A DNA stretch of 64,000 nt from Saturnia japonica. Taxonomy: Eukaryota > Arthropoda > Insecta > Lepidoptera > Saturniidae. The stretch spans positions 8,866,001-8,930,000 of the forward strand of contig CM065312.1 in the NCBI GenBank assembly GCA_033032175.1. Direction: 5' to 3'. Of the stretch, positions 35,584 to 46,500 are shown piece after piece; the stretch's first letter is position 1; the number at the start of each line of letters is the position of its first letter. The notes beneath the pieces were generated by a model that saw nothing but the letters and a program-made list of their open reading frames with translations, was not told the DNA's origin and ran no database searches. Made by a program: the position numbers and the translations under genes.

Positions 35584-36433
35584 TTTACCTATATACAAAC
35601 ACAGAGCATTATATGACACCATTAAATATTAATCAAAAACTCTTTAAACATGATATCTCTTGCTGCTATATTATTTTCTTGTAAATTAAATACGCATTTT
35701 CTTCATTAGGACTTATACTAATAGATTTTCAACAACAAAAAGGCTGGGTAAAACTGGCAAACGACTTCGCCCAATTCTTTAAGTGAAAAAAAAAAACTTT
35801 TTAAATCTTTACGGCTCAACAATAATTCGTTACGAAACCCGGAAAGTAGCTAATGAAATGGCTCGCCGCCGCTTGTGTTTTCGAGTGTAAATAAAATATT
35901 GCCGCTGTTACAGTATTTACTTCTCCTCCGCCCTCTGTTTACATATATATTATAAAAGAACATATCAATTGTATTATATTATTATATTCAAACAAACTTT
36001 AAAATTTTTTGTAGTGTACAAAAAGAAAGAAATATGCAATCTAAATCTTTAGCCACTACTTGTTCTTCTTGATTTGGAGCCGCATTAAGCACTTGCAAAC
36101 TTCAATGTATTTAAGTCTTCGTATTCTAACATTCAAAGTGGGTCCAATATTATGGTGGATCCCTTGATAAACTATATAGGGAGTTTTTTTTGACTTCTCA
36201 AAATGCATGTTTCCAGCCAATGGTGTTTTATACTCTCGGAAGGGAATTTGAAACCGTTATATCAGCATGTTGGAATCACAGTGTGAGGCGAACTCTATTA
36301 TTAATAAAGGATAAAAAATGTTAACTGAAGGCAATTGCCCACCATTCACGGTGGCATGAAAAGCGCGTTAATGCCGTATCTGCTTATAATATATAATTGT
36401 TTCCCGTTTATACTTATAATCGACTTCACGTAT
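35584..36433. other. Unassigned stretch
   Basis: No gene or clear repeat is visible. Confidence 0.4.
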
Positions 36434-36666
36434 TGTTATGTCCCTGGATTGCACCCTTCCTAGCCTAGTCAGCTGCCTATGCTGCTGACACACCATCTCC
36501 ACTCCCTTCCTTTCATATCTCGACCCACTACCCAGTTAGTGTTCGCCTATCCTTCAAACCACGCACTCGCGACTTAAATCAATAAAAAGTTCTTTTAATT
36601 CTAATTCCTTTTTTTTTTAGTTTAGTGATTTTTTTTTAAAACATAATCGTGAACCCGATTATAACA
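36434..36666 (+). mobile_element. Candidate short solo LTR
   Basis: It starts TGTTATGTCCCTGG and ends GATTATAACA, a 6-bp terminal inverted pair. The flanks GTAT (36430-36433) and GTAC (36667-36670) match at 3 of 4. AATAAA lies near 36580, followed by a T-rich stretch. There is no coding content. The short length (233 bp) and imperfect duplication keep this tentative. Confidence 0.5.
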
Positions 36667-37350
36667 GTACGTACAATAACCAAACTATCTCGTAAAATGC
36701 TACCAATATTACATAATATAAGATCAAAGAACCTAAGTTAATGAATTAAAATAAAAGCGATAACATGACAGCTCAAGATCCCGCCAAAAACTCCCTTCGG
36801 CCACTTTAGTATCTTTAAAGAAGTAGAGAACTTAATAACCTCCATAGCTATTCTAAAGTACAGTTTCGACGGCAACTTAATTATTATTAACATACTTATA
36901 ATCTCACTGAAATTAATTCCCAAAGACATAAAGAATGGAGCAAATACTTTTATCCGAACAAACAGGTTATTTCTGCCACCGAGAGTCCTGAATGACAATG
37001 TAGCATTACTGTGACAATCAAGAACTTTTCGTAGTTTCCTTTGTATATCACATGATAGAATTATATCTACCTGTATCACGACCCGGTGAAACACTCCCAT
37101 AGTGACATGTTTTGGTTTGTCGCGTTTCGGAATCTACCAGTGTAGAACTAGCCAGCAGGTCACCGACAACCGGCGATAGATTAGCGATCTCTCGGTGTTC
37201 GTTGTGATTTTTAGATTTTACTGTATTTATCACTACTGTACACAGTACTGTCACTTTACGTGTTATGTATTAAAAATAAAGCATTTGTGCAATTCATACG
37301 CAGCAGAAGTGAAACTTTAGAATAATTTATTTAGAGATTTTTCTCTACTT
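36667..37350. other. Unassigned stretch sharing segments with 32.3-32.8 kb
   Basis: See 31371-33087. The minus-strand frame at 36738-37100 has no recognisable product. Positions 37105-37140 contain a short piece like Helitron family 4 (ggtttgtcgcgtttcgg). Confidence 0.35.
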
Positions 37351-37666
37351 GGAGCAGCCCAACTAGTGGAACACCTCCGCCCTATAGAAGATCATAGCTA
37401 AATAGCTTTGGGTTGTATGCCTGCGGTGAGTAGGATTTGATATACCTATGGTATTACAAGCGTATGGACGTAGCCTATGGAGGCTACGGTAGCTGCTTAC
37501 TGATGGACCGTATGCTTGTATGCCAACTTTATAGTATAAAAAAAGTATCTTTTTTGAAATCTCTTTTAAAAATCTTAAAGCAGCGAGACTCGAACTATCG
37601 ACCACTTATACTGTACATACAACAGTGCATACAAGTTTGGTCATCACATCGTTAGGCCAATTCAAT
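37351..37666 (-). mobile_element. tRNA-derived SINE, type 2
   Basis: The reverse complement reads a B box ggtcgatagttcgagtctcg, then aaaagagatttcaaaaaaga, then catacggtccatcagtaagc and a 3' part ending ttgggctgctcc. From memory this matches a widespread lepidopteran SINE (Metulj-like). The overlapping frames at 37363-37655 are incidental. Confidence 0.8.
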
Positions 37667-38719
37667 GACTTACATTAACCGTGTATAATATATTCTATCT
37701 CATTCTCTTGTGGGCTAAATCCTATACATGTCATACATCTATCATACATACATCGCTTTTTTGTTCAAAAGGTAAATCACAACGGTACCTAAAGAAGTGT
37801 TCACTTCAAAAGTCATTGAAACTATCGCATAATATTCCCTATCAATGCGAATAAATTATATTTCATTCAGTTGATTTATATATTTGAGTTTATCATAACA
37901 TTTCAGAATAAATAAACTGTCCGTATTTTAAAATGTTTCAAACCAATGTTGAAGTAAAAAGCAGTCAAGATAAATTATCTCCAAAATTGAAAATAATAAG
38001 ACAACACGTAACACTAATTTATTACAGTTACCCTTTGTCTATTGTTCAGAGTAAGAACCATACAACCAAGTACCACATTTAGAAATTAAGATAATAATCG
38101 AAGTAAATGTTACAATTGTTCCTTTAATTTTCTTAATATCTCCCAGACTGCTGCTACCAGCAACAGATTAACGTCGTTAAATCTTTGGTATAATTGAATT
38201 TTATAATTGGGTCACGGAAAAGAAAATAATTTGTCTTTCATTGAAATCGTTCTTAAGTTCGTTCTTTTCTGACATAAAGGAAGCTTATTAAATAGACAGT
38301 TAACTAAAAAATTTGGAGTTTAAAGGCATCTGTTAACATTTTTGTGTCGAGTTCAAATTAAAGTAATGTAACGATTTTGAATCTAGAGTAAATTGAATTT
38401 TAGACTGAACTCTTTGCCTCTCAAGTTCACACAAATACATATATGTAAAAATCGGTTACACACCAATTTCAATTTTGCACGGTAGCAAAGTTATTTATTA
38501 AGCATACTTTATTTTTGAGTTGTCTCTTAAATAAATCTGCAAAACCCAACAACAAATATGGAAGTCGTCCCTACAGTTTTAAAAATAATTCCTTTCCTAT
38601 GAAATCCAAAGCTTTGAAACTTTTTTAATCCACTACTACCAAAATAAGAACCAAGGAGGTTGATTATTAACTGAACCATTTTTCTTTTCACTTAAAAAAA
38701 ATAAATCACATATTAGATA
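37667..38719. other. Unassigned stretch
   Basis: No gene or clear repeat is visible. Confidence 0.4.
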
Positions 38720-39604
38720 CTAGCTGCGCCCGCGACTTCGCCTGCGTGGTGGCATATTTCGTGTATAAAAAAAGTAACTAAATAAAAACCTCCCCTCTCC
38801 TCAATTTTATATTACGATATTTGACAGAATTTAAGCTTTGAGAATACCTGACTAAAATCATTTTAAATATTAGCTGTCCTTTACGAAAAGCTAATTTTAT
38901 TTAATATCTTTATTTTTATAAACCATTAATATCCAGTGAATAATAATGCTTTAAAGTATGTCGGTTTACTGTAATTTAATAAAAATCTTGATAGCGAAAA
39001 CGTCCAATAAAGACATCTATCGTAGAAAATTTAGATCGAATAGATATTTTTCATTATTTTAAACATTTAAAAATAACGTTAAAATCTATCTAAAACATTT
39101 AAAATAATAATAAAAGCCCAGCCTTAAATTAATAACATAAGTACTTACAGAAGACATACTTAAACATGACAATAAATATCAAAACAATTTCATGATAATT
39201 TAAACGTAGCCCTACAGCGCCAATAAAAATACATAAATTTACTTTTGTTGAAAATTATGTAAAAATAAAATAATTTAGATTAATTTGGTATCTTTTCACT
39301 TTGTTTTACTAAATATTTTAAATATGTATATTAATATACATACATTCTTTTTATATGTACATAAACGCATTTTATAGACCTTACAAATCTCCATACGTGT
39401 AAAAATGCATCATAAATATTATAAATATCATATAAAATTCCATTAATTTCGGTCCAGTAGTTTTTGCATGATTGGCGTTCAAACATACCGATAGACAGAC
39501 AGACAAACAAAAATTTCAATTCTAGACTCCTCCGTATTATTTTTTCCCAAATATCTTCAATGTACAGATTTCGACTCTTTACTCTTTTATTAGAAGTGTA
39601 TAGA
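38720..39604 (-). mobile_element. Helitron-like element, family 1, copy B (uninterrupted)
   Basis: Plus-strand CTAG at 38720-38723 follows A; the right end is gtatagaa, where family 1 copy A has gtatagat. It is colinear with copy A (31-964) and with the two halves of copy C (42621-42952 and 45857-46404), so it supplies the unfilled site for the Tc1 insertion in copy C. Confidence 0.78.
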
Positions 39605-40762
39605 ATATTACAATATACATTTATAGTGTGATAATATTTACGATAAAAGAAACACTAGCTTATGTTTTACAACAGATAATTATTTAAAAAGAAAAATAAA
39701 TACTTATTTGTTACCAACAGAACCGAAATGAATGTAAAAATATTAAAGCCACTGATCGTCGGCGTTCTGAATACTTTTTGCGATTCGTGTCGATTTTTTG
39801 ATTGTTTGTCGATATTCTGGCAGCCCACTGTGGTGTACTGGATCGGAATGGATTTTCGACAAACGTTTTTCCACTCGGCAAACGAGTAAGTTGTAAAACA
39901 AAAAGAGTAATTTACAGACATGAAAATATATTATTAATACTTTAAAAAATATTATATCAGAAATAATCGTTACTTATGCTTTTAGAAATTTATTAGACTT
40001 TCATAATGAATACGATTATAAGTGATAATCACGTGTTCGCGTTCTAAAGTTTGAAAAAATTCTCCTAAAACCGTAAATGTATTTAAATGATTTCACTTAC
40101 ATCGTCAAATTATTGTATTAATATTTTTATTTTCTTCGAACTGAGTATTTTTGATGATATAATATTTTTTTACAAATTCTGTAAAATAACATGACCTAGA
40201 TTTATAGATAGAGATACTAAATTGCAGTCCGGGAATAGAAACGACCGTAGCCATTTTCATTTTGCCTTACAAACATCACAGTGAAACACACTATGTAACT
40301 GTAACAATATCTAACCACGATATTAGACACACCGGATTATTACGCACCGCACGTATTTCAGAACGTTTTCCATCTTTATACATTACATAACACCTCGCAT
40401 ACTTCACTGAAAATGCTTTAATACTCAGGACTGACTAATGGGTCTGACTTTCGTATTTTGTTTAATAACTTTTTAAATTTTGTCGTTTCTGACGTTGCTG
40501 CCCTTAGTACCTTTCAACGATAGTGTAGCACGGCAGATGACGATCTTAGTCGTCAGTTAACGCCATAGAGTAGAGTAATGGTTAGCTCACTACACTTACA
40601 CTCGTAAGTGCAGTGTTGAGATGTGATTTTATGCCATTGAAAATATTTTAATTTTATTAATATTCAAAGTTGTTTTTGTTTTATTATATAATTATTGATT
40701 TCTCATTGTTATTTTCTTTAAATATGTACAAGGTACATACTGTAAGGAAATATAGAAGACTA
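39605..40762. other. Unassigned stretch
   Basis: Around 39740-39900 the DNA is less AT-rich and the minus strand is open in more than one frame, but I recognise no product. The rest is AT-rich. Confidence 0.35.
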
Positions 40763-40925
40763 GCGGTGTGGCCGCGGCTCCGCACGCGTTTATAGTTACG
40801 CAGTAGTTATTTTCATCCCGTAATTTTATTTTTACCCATATTGTTGACAATTCATATGCTGTGTATCAATTGAGGAATTGCGTGTATTTCCCGTGTACAA
40901 GTTTCATCAAATAATTATTTTTATT
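40763..40925 (-). mobile_element. 3' fragment of Helitron-like family 2
   Basis: Plus-strand CTAGCGGTGTGGCCGCGGC at 40763 is the complement of the family 3' end. It matches the 13370 and 15887 copies and stops near 40925. Confidence 0.7.
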
Positions 40926-41112
40926 TCTTTCTTACCAAAAGCATAAATATGAATATCCCTAATTTGAGACACGATGGGTTCTTCATACAAACTTTCACTC
41001 AAGTTTTATTTTCACCATATGTGGAATAACAATGAAATAATTCACTTGTAGCAAAACTGTATAATACAGATAATTTACAATAGGTATATCGCTTAGAACG
41101 TATAAACTCCCG
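40926..41112 (-). mobile_element. Fragment of Helitron-like family 4
   Basis: It matches 28690-28930 in the same orientation (accaaaagcataaatat, cttcatacaaactttca, ccatatgtggaataac). It is joined directly to a family 2 fragment. Confidence 0.65.
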
Positions 41113-41599
41113 CGAGCCGCTTTAACATAATAACTTTTATTAAAATACAAATTTCTAATTACAATATTGAAAAAAAAAATTTTTCGTGACATGAAATCAA
41201 ATTTTTGATTTTGCAATAATTTAGAAACCTTTAGTGGATCTACTATGACTTGTGCCGTTGAAAATATCGGAGGAGTCATTGTTACTATTACGTACTTCTG
41301 TTTTGCTGACCTTAAGTTTATAGCAACAACGGCCAAGTCATATAAAATTTCACAACATATTGTAACAAGAATATGTTAACTTTATTGTCTTGTCATTAAT
41401 TAATGTTTTAGGCTCATATAATTAGGCACAGAAGATTCTAAAGAATGGAATATAACGTGTAAAATTAAAATTTATTTAAATTAATTAAAATTTTCCATAA
41501 AAGAATAAATTTAATCATTTTTTCTCGAAAACTATTGACTTTGAACTATTATTCTGAAAATGATTTGAATTATGATCGAACATCCTTTAAAACAAAAAT
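41113..41599. other. Unassigned AT-rich stretch
   Basis: No gene or clear repeat is visible. Confidence 0.4.
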
Positions 41600-41950
41600 T
41601 TGATTGAAATTTCGACTATCAATGCCTTTACCCCTATTTTGCGAATCCTGAACCACTGTGTGCCAAGCTCTTTGAATGACTCGTCGCCTCGTCCGCAACA
41701 CAGCTCCGCCACATCGCTCAGCTTCAATGAACAGACACAGTCCGTAACACAGCTCCGCAGCCTCGCTCCGCTTCCTCACTCCGCATCAGTGGACAGGCAA
41801 CCTTATACAGGGTCCAGGGCACCCTATAGCGAGTATTTATGTTACAAATTAAGGCGCCAGTCCCTAAGTGTTAAATCGTGAACTCCAAGTTCGAATCGAT
41901 CAAAGTCATGTTTGTTGTATGTGTGCACCTAGTTACAAAATGAAGTCTCA
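41600..41950 (+). repeat. GC-richer block with a two-unit internal repeat and a SINE-like tail
   Basis: Two units, about 41691-41739 and 41740-41790, share gtccg(c/t)aacacagctccgc and a tcgct(c/.)(a/c)gcttc part. Near 41895 the word ccaagttcgaatcg resembles a tRNA B box, and the block ends in an A-rich tail near 41980. It could be a diverged SINE. Frames on both strands (41570-41881) are accidental consequences of the GC content. Confidence 0.35.
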
Positions 41951-42064
41951 ATAAACTGGATTCTTATGTTAAAGAATAAAAAAAAATCTTCCAAACTACT
42001 ACCGCGACAGCAGTTGTCATAGTTATGTGTTTGTGAATATTACATAATATATATTTTTATTTAT

Positions 42065-42285
42065 TCACGTGTCACGTGAAGGTGGACAAATATAGAGGCA
42101 GAGAAAGACCGAAAAAGAAATGGATGGAATGTGTGAGGACTGATTGGCGCTGCGCGTAAATGATGTTTATACTGAAGTTTTAGTTAACCGAGGAGTGTGA
42201 AAGAGGGAAACCTGTTAAGCCGACCCTTAATTAGGTGGGTGAGATAAGGGTAAAAAGAAGAAAAAAAAATCTGAGTTATTTTCTT
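42065..42285 (+). pseudogene. LINE 3' coding fragment
   Basis: The translation VKVDKYRGRERPKKKWMEC followed by VRTDW matches the C-terminal basic block (RGR.RPKK.W..CV..D) of insect LINE polymerases. After a stop, the phrase aagccgacccttaattaggt is the usual end of the coding region, and an A-rich tail follows. The catalytic core is missing. Confidence 0.7.
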
Positions 42286-42620
42286 TTTCATCATTAATTC
42301 TGACATTATTTATACGTTATATATAGCAAGAACATAAATGCTACAGAGCATACACAAATAAATAAGAAATTATATAATTTTCCTTGTTTACGAATCCTTT
42401 TACAATTTAATAAAGCAACCGGTTTTTGCAGATTTCGACAAGATACAAAGCCCCCTAAGCTTATCTATAGTCACGCAGTTGTCGGCACACGTCTTGTACA
42501 AGGCTAATAAGTGCTCTCGCATGTCCATCATCATTTTTATGTTGTTGCCGATACGTGCCGGACGACTCAACGACACGGTAACAAAGCTTCCTTCCTACAC
42601 TAACCTTTATTTAAAAAAAA
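42286..42620. other. Unassigned stretch
   Basis: No gene is visible; the frame at 42479-42679 runs into the Helitron-like element. Confidence 0.35.
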
Positions 42621-43258
42621 CTAACTGTGCCCGCGACTTCGTCCGCGTGGTATATTTCGTGTATGAAAAAGGCAACTAAATAAAACCCTCCCCTCACCTC
42701 AATCTTATATTACGGTATTTAATTAAAATCGTTTTAAATATTAGCCGTCCTTTACGAAAAGCTAATTTTATATAATAGGTTTATTTTTATAAACCGTTCA
42801 TATTCAGGGAATAATGATGTTTAATGTGTGTGTTTAGTGTAATTTAACAAAAAACTTGATAGCGCAAACACTAAACAACGATGACATCTATTGTAGTAAA
42901 TTTAGATCAAATAAATTTTTCTAATTATTTTAAACATTAAATAACGTTAAAATACACACATCAAAAAAGTCTAAGCAACATGCGTGATATTACAAATTTT
43001 TCCATTTATATTAATTAATTTCTAAATATTTACTCAAACAAAGTGCGTAGGTAAGTAAACTTTTTTGTTATTGATGACATACTGGATGGTTGTAAAAAAA
43101 AAAGATTATGTTTTGTTTTTTCATAAAATTCAAATGACTGCGAATTTGATAGAATTTAAGTGCGTTTTAATTGCTACGTTTAGTCTAGATTTTATAATTT
43201 TACCAACCATTTAAATAAAGTTAGCGACAAAATTGAATTGTTAGATATTCTTTACGTC

Positions 43259-44281
43259 ATGAAGCGACGTCATTTGATGGCAGATGAAATGCAAAGAGCT
43301 GTAGAGATGTTGCAAGCGGGAAGTAATCAATCTCAGGTATCTCGACTTTTTGGCATTCGTAGAAGTGTTATTTGTCGTCTTTGGCAGCGCTACAATAATA
43401 CAGGAGAACCCACTGAACAGCATCCAGACCGTAAAAGGAGTACAACCACTCGGCAAGACCGGTACATACAACTGACTGCAAGACGCCAGCCGATGTTAAT
43501 TGCTCGAGAGATAAGTTTGAGGCTACAAATTTCAAGTGGTGTTGATGTAAGTCCTCAAACTGTGCGAAATCAACTGCATGAGTACGGCCTACGAGCTCGA
43601 CGCCTAATCAGGTGCCCACCGATACGTCACGAGAATCGCGCTCGTCGATATGAATGGTGTAGAGAACGCATAACATGGACCCAGGAACAATGGGATAAAA
43701 TTATGTTTTCCGATGAGTCGCGATTCGGGTTTAAGCCTGATACAAGAAGGGTGCGAGTGTATCGTCGGCCCGGAAATACTGAAAGGCTCAGGTGCGTTCA
43801 GGAAGTTTATCCATACAGCGGCTCAACAGTTATGTTATGGGCGGGTATTATGAAGAACAGGCGAACTGAGCTCGTTTTTGTAAATGGAAACATGAATGCT
43901 GAAAATTACATTGAGGATATTCTCAGACCTTATGTCTACCCATTTGAACAAACCTTTGACTCCGATTTTAGGTTAATGCATGACAATGCGCGTTCACATA
44001 CAGCTCGGCGAACCAGTGAATACTTTGCAACGGAGAACATCCGGGTATTGCCCTGGCCTGCACAATCGCCAGATCTCAACCCCATCGAGCACGCATGGGA
44101 CATGCTCCAGAGACGTGTTTTGAAGGACTTGGACGGAGCGACAACAACCCAACAGCTGAAGGATTTGCTACAATTCCATTGGGAGCGAATACCGCAAGAT
44201 GACATAAACAGTCTCATTAATTCAATGAATAATCGTTGCCGACAAGTTCTGAATAGCAGAGGAGCCCATACTTTGTATTAA
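43259..44281 (+). CDS. Tc1-family transposase (DD34E), intact
   Basis: This 340-residue frame is the usual length for Tc1 transposases, which cut and paste their element at TA sites in the nucleus. I chose the ATG at 43259 (MKRRHLMADEM); the frame opens slightly upstream, but only on a TTG. The N-terminal part (about residues 10-60) looks like a paired helix-turn-helix that would bind the terminal repeats (QSQVSRLFGIRRSVICRLW). A basic DRKRSTTTRQDR stretch follows and may serve as linker and nuclear signal. The catalytic triad is complete: D in MFSDESRF, D in MHDNARSH and E in NPIEHAW, with 34 residues between the last two. The C-terminus ends NSRGAHTLY at TAA. Compared with copy 1 it has no stops. 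It has no introns, which suits a transposon gene. Whether it is expressed or active cannot be seen here. Confidence 0.95.
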   Translation: MKRRHLMADEMQRAVEMLQAGSNQSQVSRLFGIRRSVICRLWQRYNNTGEPTEQHPDRKRSTTTRQDRYIQLTARRQPMLIAREISLRLQISSGVDVSPQTVRNQLHEYGLRARRLIRCPPIRHENRARRYEWCRERITWTQEQWDKIMFSDESRFGFKPDTRRVRVYRRPGNTERLRCVQEVYPYSGSTVMLWAGIMKNRRTELVFVNGNMNAENYIEDILRPYVYPFEQTFDSDFRLMHDNARSHTARRTSEYFATENIRVLPWPAQSPDLNPIEHAWDMLQRRVLKDLDGATTTQQLKDLLQFHWERIPQDDINSLINSMNNRCRQVLNSRGAHTLY

Positions 44282-44474
44282 ATTATTCTATTCTTTCACA
44301 ATAAATACATTTTCTTTAGAAATTTCATTTTGTAAGAAAAAAGTTTCTTATGTATCTTAGTTTCTACAGTATATTCTAATATTGTTCATTTCTGTTATTA
44401 AAAGAACTTATAAAGACAACAGCTGTTATTTTTACATCATAGAACCCTAAAGATATTATTTTAAAAATAAAATA

Positions 44475-45782
44475 CAAGTTGTCCAGAAAGGGTATCGGGT
44501 ATTTGTAAGTTCAATGAAACAAAAACTATTTGTATGCAATAAAAAAGTTTATTGTTTATTATTAGCATATGAATTGGAGAATTATTTGGAAAAGATGATG
44601 TTATCCAAATGATGACCGTTACGTTGCTGGCACTCTTCTAAACGGAAACGAAGATTGGCGATAACACGTTGACACATAGCTATCGATACTGCTGCCATTT
44701 CTGACCTGATGTTTTGCTTTAACTGGGTTAGATTCGTCGGATTGTTTTGATAAACCTTACTTTTAAGGTATCCCCATGCAAAATAGTCAAGCGGGCTAAG
44801 GTTGGGGCTTCTGGGAGGCCAGTTGATGTTACCCCTTCGCGAAATGACTTTATTAGGGAATAATTCGTTAACAATTTCCATTGAGTCATTTGAGGTATGG
44901 CAAGTGGCCCCGCCCCATCTTGCTGGAACCACGTTCTTGAGTTGAAACCTGCAAACTCCTGCAACTCTGGGACCAAAAAATTTCGCAACATATCGCAATA
45001 ACGGTCACTATTCACATTAATTGCTCGGCCTCGTTGATCTTCATGAAAATAAGGACCAATTATGCCTTTAGCAGACATAGCGGCCCAAACAACGACCTTT
45101 GGGCTATGCAGGGGTCGTTCATGCTTTTGTCTCGGATTCTCCACTGCCCAGTACCGACAATTCTGCTTATTAACATGACCATTCAGGTGAAAATTTGATT
45201 CGTCACTGAACAGTATGTTGTTAAAGTTGTTAAATCGCGGCAGCATTTCGTTCGCAAAATTCAGTCGATTAGCATAGTCCGTATCCTTCAATTCTTGAAC
45301 CAATTGAATTTTATAGGCTTTTAGATGTAAGTCTTTCTTTAAAATCGAATGTAAAGCCGATTTTTTGATGTTCAACGCTTGGCTTCGCTTTCGGATGGAT
45401 AAAGACGGATTTTGACGAACCGACGCCTCAACTTCTTCAATTGTTTCTTCATCGCGAACTGAACGAGGACGACCAGAGTTTTGAATTTTAACTGTCGCAC
45501 CTGTATTCTCGAACATCCTGATCCATTTCCTAATGCTATCGTCACTTGGCGCGTGGCGTGTACGATATTCCGCACGATAGAGACGTTGAGCAGTCACTAT
45601 TGAATCACCATTACGATAATATGCTCGTACGCAAAATGCGCGATGCGTCCCCGAGTACTGTTCCATCGTGACTAAAACTCCACAAAATGGCGGACGCCAC
45701 GAACCCCTCCCCGCACCCTTTAGACGCCCCGTTTCGAATATGGCGCGAAAACAAATACCCGATACCCTTTCTTGACACCTTG
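44475..45782 (-). mobile_element. DD41D mariner-type (rosa-like) transposon nested in Tc1 copy 2
   Basis: The 32-bp TIRs (44475-44506 and 45751-45782; caagttgtccagaaagggt at the left end) differ at only two positions. TA lies on each side (44473-44474 and 45783-45784). Copy 1 of the Tc1 element carries the unfilled site at about 11626 (aaaatacaacgttataatg). Length is 1308 bp. Confidence 0.93.
44582..45666 (-). pseudogene. DD41D mariner-type transposase, frameshifted
   Basis: The gene runs on the minus strand from the ATG at 45664-45666 (MEQYSGTHRAF) to a stop at 44582. The N-terminal half carries a helix-turn-helix region and a SGRPRSVRDEET linker (GRPR motif). The catalytic domain has the first D in ILFSDESNFHL, the second in WFQQDGA and the third in NLSPLDYFAWGY, with 41 residues between the last two, which defines the DD41D (rosa-like) group. 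A 5-bp tandem duplication (gcccc at 44907-44911 repeated at 44912-44916, plus strand) just after the second catalytic D shifts the frame. The rest is open in the shifted frame to the end. The lesion looks recent because no other break is visible. Confidence 0.92.
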
Positions 45783-46404
45783 TACAACGTTATAATGTGA
45801 AGAACCATCCTAAAATTTAAATTAGTACATGTTGCTTAGACTTTTTGATGAGTGTATATCTAAAAATATTTTAAAATAATAAAAGCCCAGCCATATATTA
45901 TTAATATAAGCGCTTACAGAAATTAATATATTAAGGTGTAAAAATAAATATCAAATTAATTACATGATAATTTAAACCAATCCATACAGCGCTATCTATG
46001 AATACTTCTGAATAACTAAAATCACTTCGCGTTTTTTGAAAATTATGTAAAAATAAAATATTTGGATTAATTTGGTATCTTTTTACTTTGTTTAACTAAA
46101 TTTTTAAAATATATTACGAAGTTACATATACATACATTATTTTTTATATTTACATATATAAACACAGTATAAAGACTATACCAATGTCCATACGTGTAAA
46201 AATGCGTCCTAAATGTACATTTTCATTAGATTCGGACAGTAGTTTTTGTGTGATTTGCGTTCAAACATACCGACAGACAGACAAAAATTTCAAAAACTAT
46301 CGAAATATGGTATGTTCATGATTCTAAACCCCGCAAGTATAATTTTTTCTAAAATATCTCCAATTTATAGATTTCGACTCTTTATTCTTTTAATTTAAAT
46401 ACAG

Positions 46405-46500
46405 GTTATAACAAAATAAGATTACTGAAAAAATATCACCATTATTAAATTAACTTTCTTGAGTATGGCCTGAAATTCATAATCTAGTAATAATAAGTCA
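46405..46500. other. Short unassigned spacer
   Basis: AT-rich; nothing recognisable lies between the Helitron-like copy C and the fold-back element. Confidence 0.4.

Larger units (their letters stand above)
42955..45854 (+). mobile_element. Tc1-family (DD34E) transposon, copy 2, with nested DD41D element
   Basis: TIRs lie at 42955-42982 (cacacatcaaaaaagtctaa at the end) and 45828-45854, the right one having one A fewer. Target TA is at 42953-42954 and 45855-45856. Without the nested 44475-45782 element and its TA, the transposon is about 1.59 kb, a normal Tc1 size. The nested element sits 3' of the stop codon, so the gene is untouched. Confidence 0.95.
42621..46404 (-). mobile_element. Helitron-like element, family 1, copy C, split by Tc1 copy 2
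   Basis: It opens ctaactgtgcccgcgacttcg (family CTAG mutated to CTAA). The left part to 42952 and the right part from 45857 are continuous in copies A and B. The combined length without the insertion is close to copy B. Confidence 0.75.

Noticed and set aside
36738..37100. 120-residue minus-strand gene
   Set aside because: It overlaps sequence shared with another repeat-like locus, has no motif and unremarkable composition.
39667..39921. Host exon or transposase piece on the minus strand
   Set aside because: Two frames are open over the same 150 bp and neither shows a motif I recognise.
43241..44217. Minus-strand frames opposite the Tc1 transposase, also at 10389-10619 and 11084-11365
   Set aside because: They are antisense shadows of the transposase gene.
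45372..45808. Extra minus-strand frames overlapping the DD41D gene
   Set aside because: They lie in other frames of the transposase and have no motifs.
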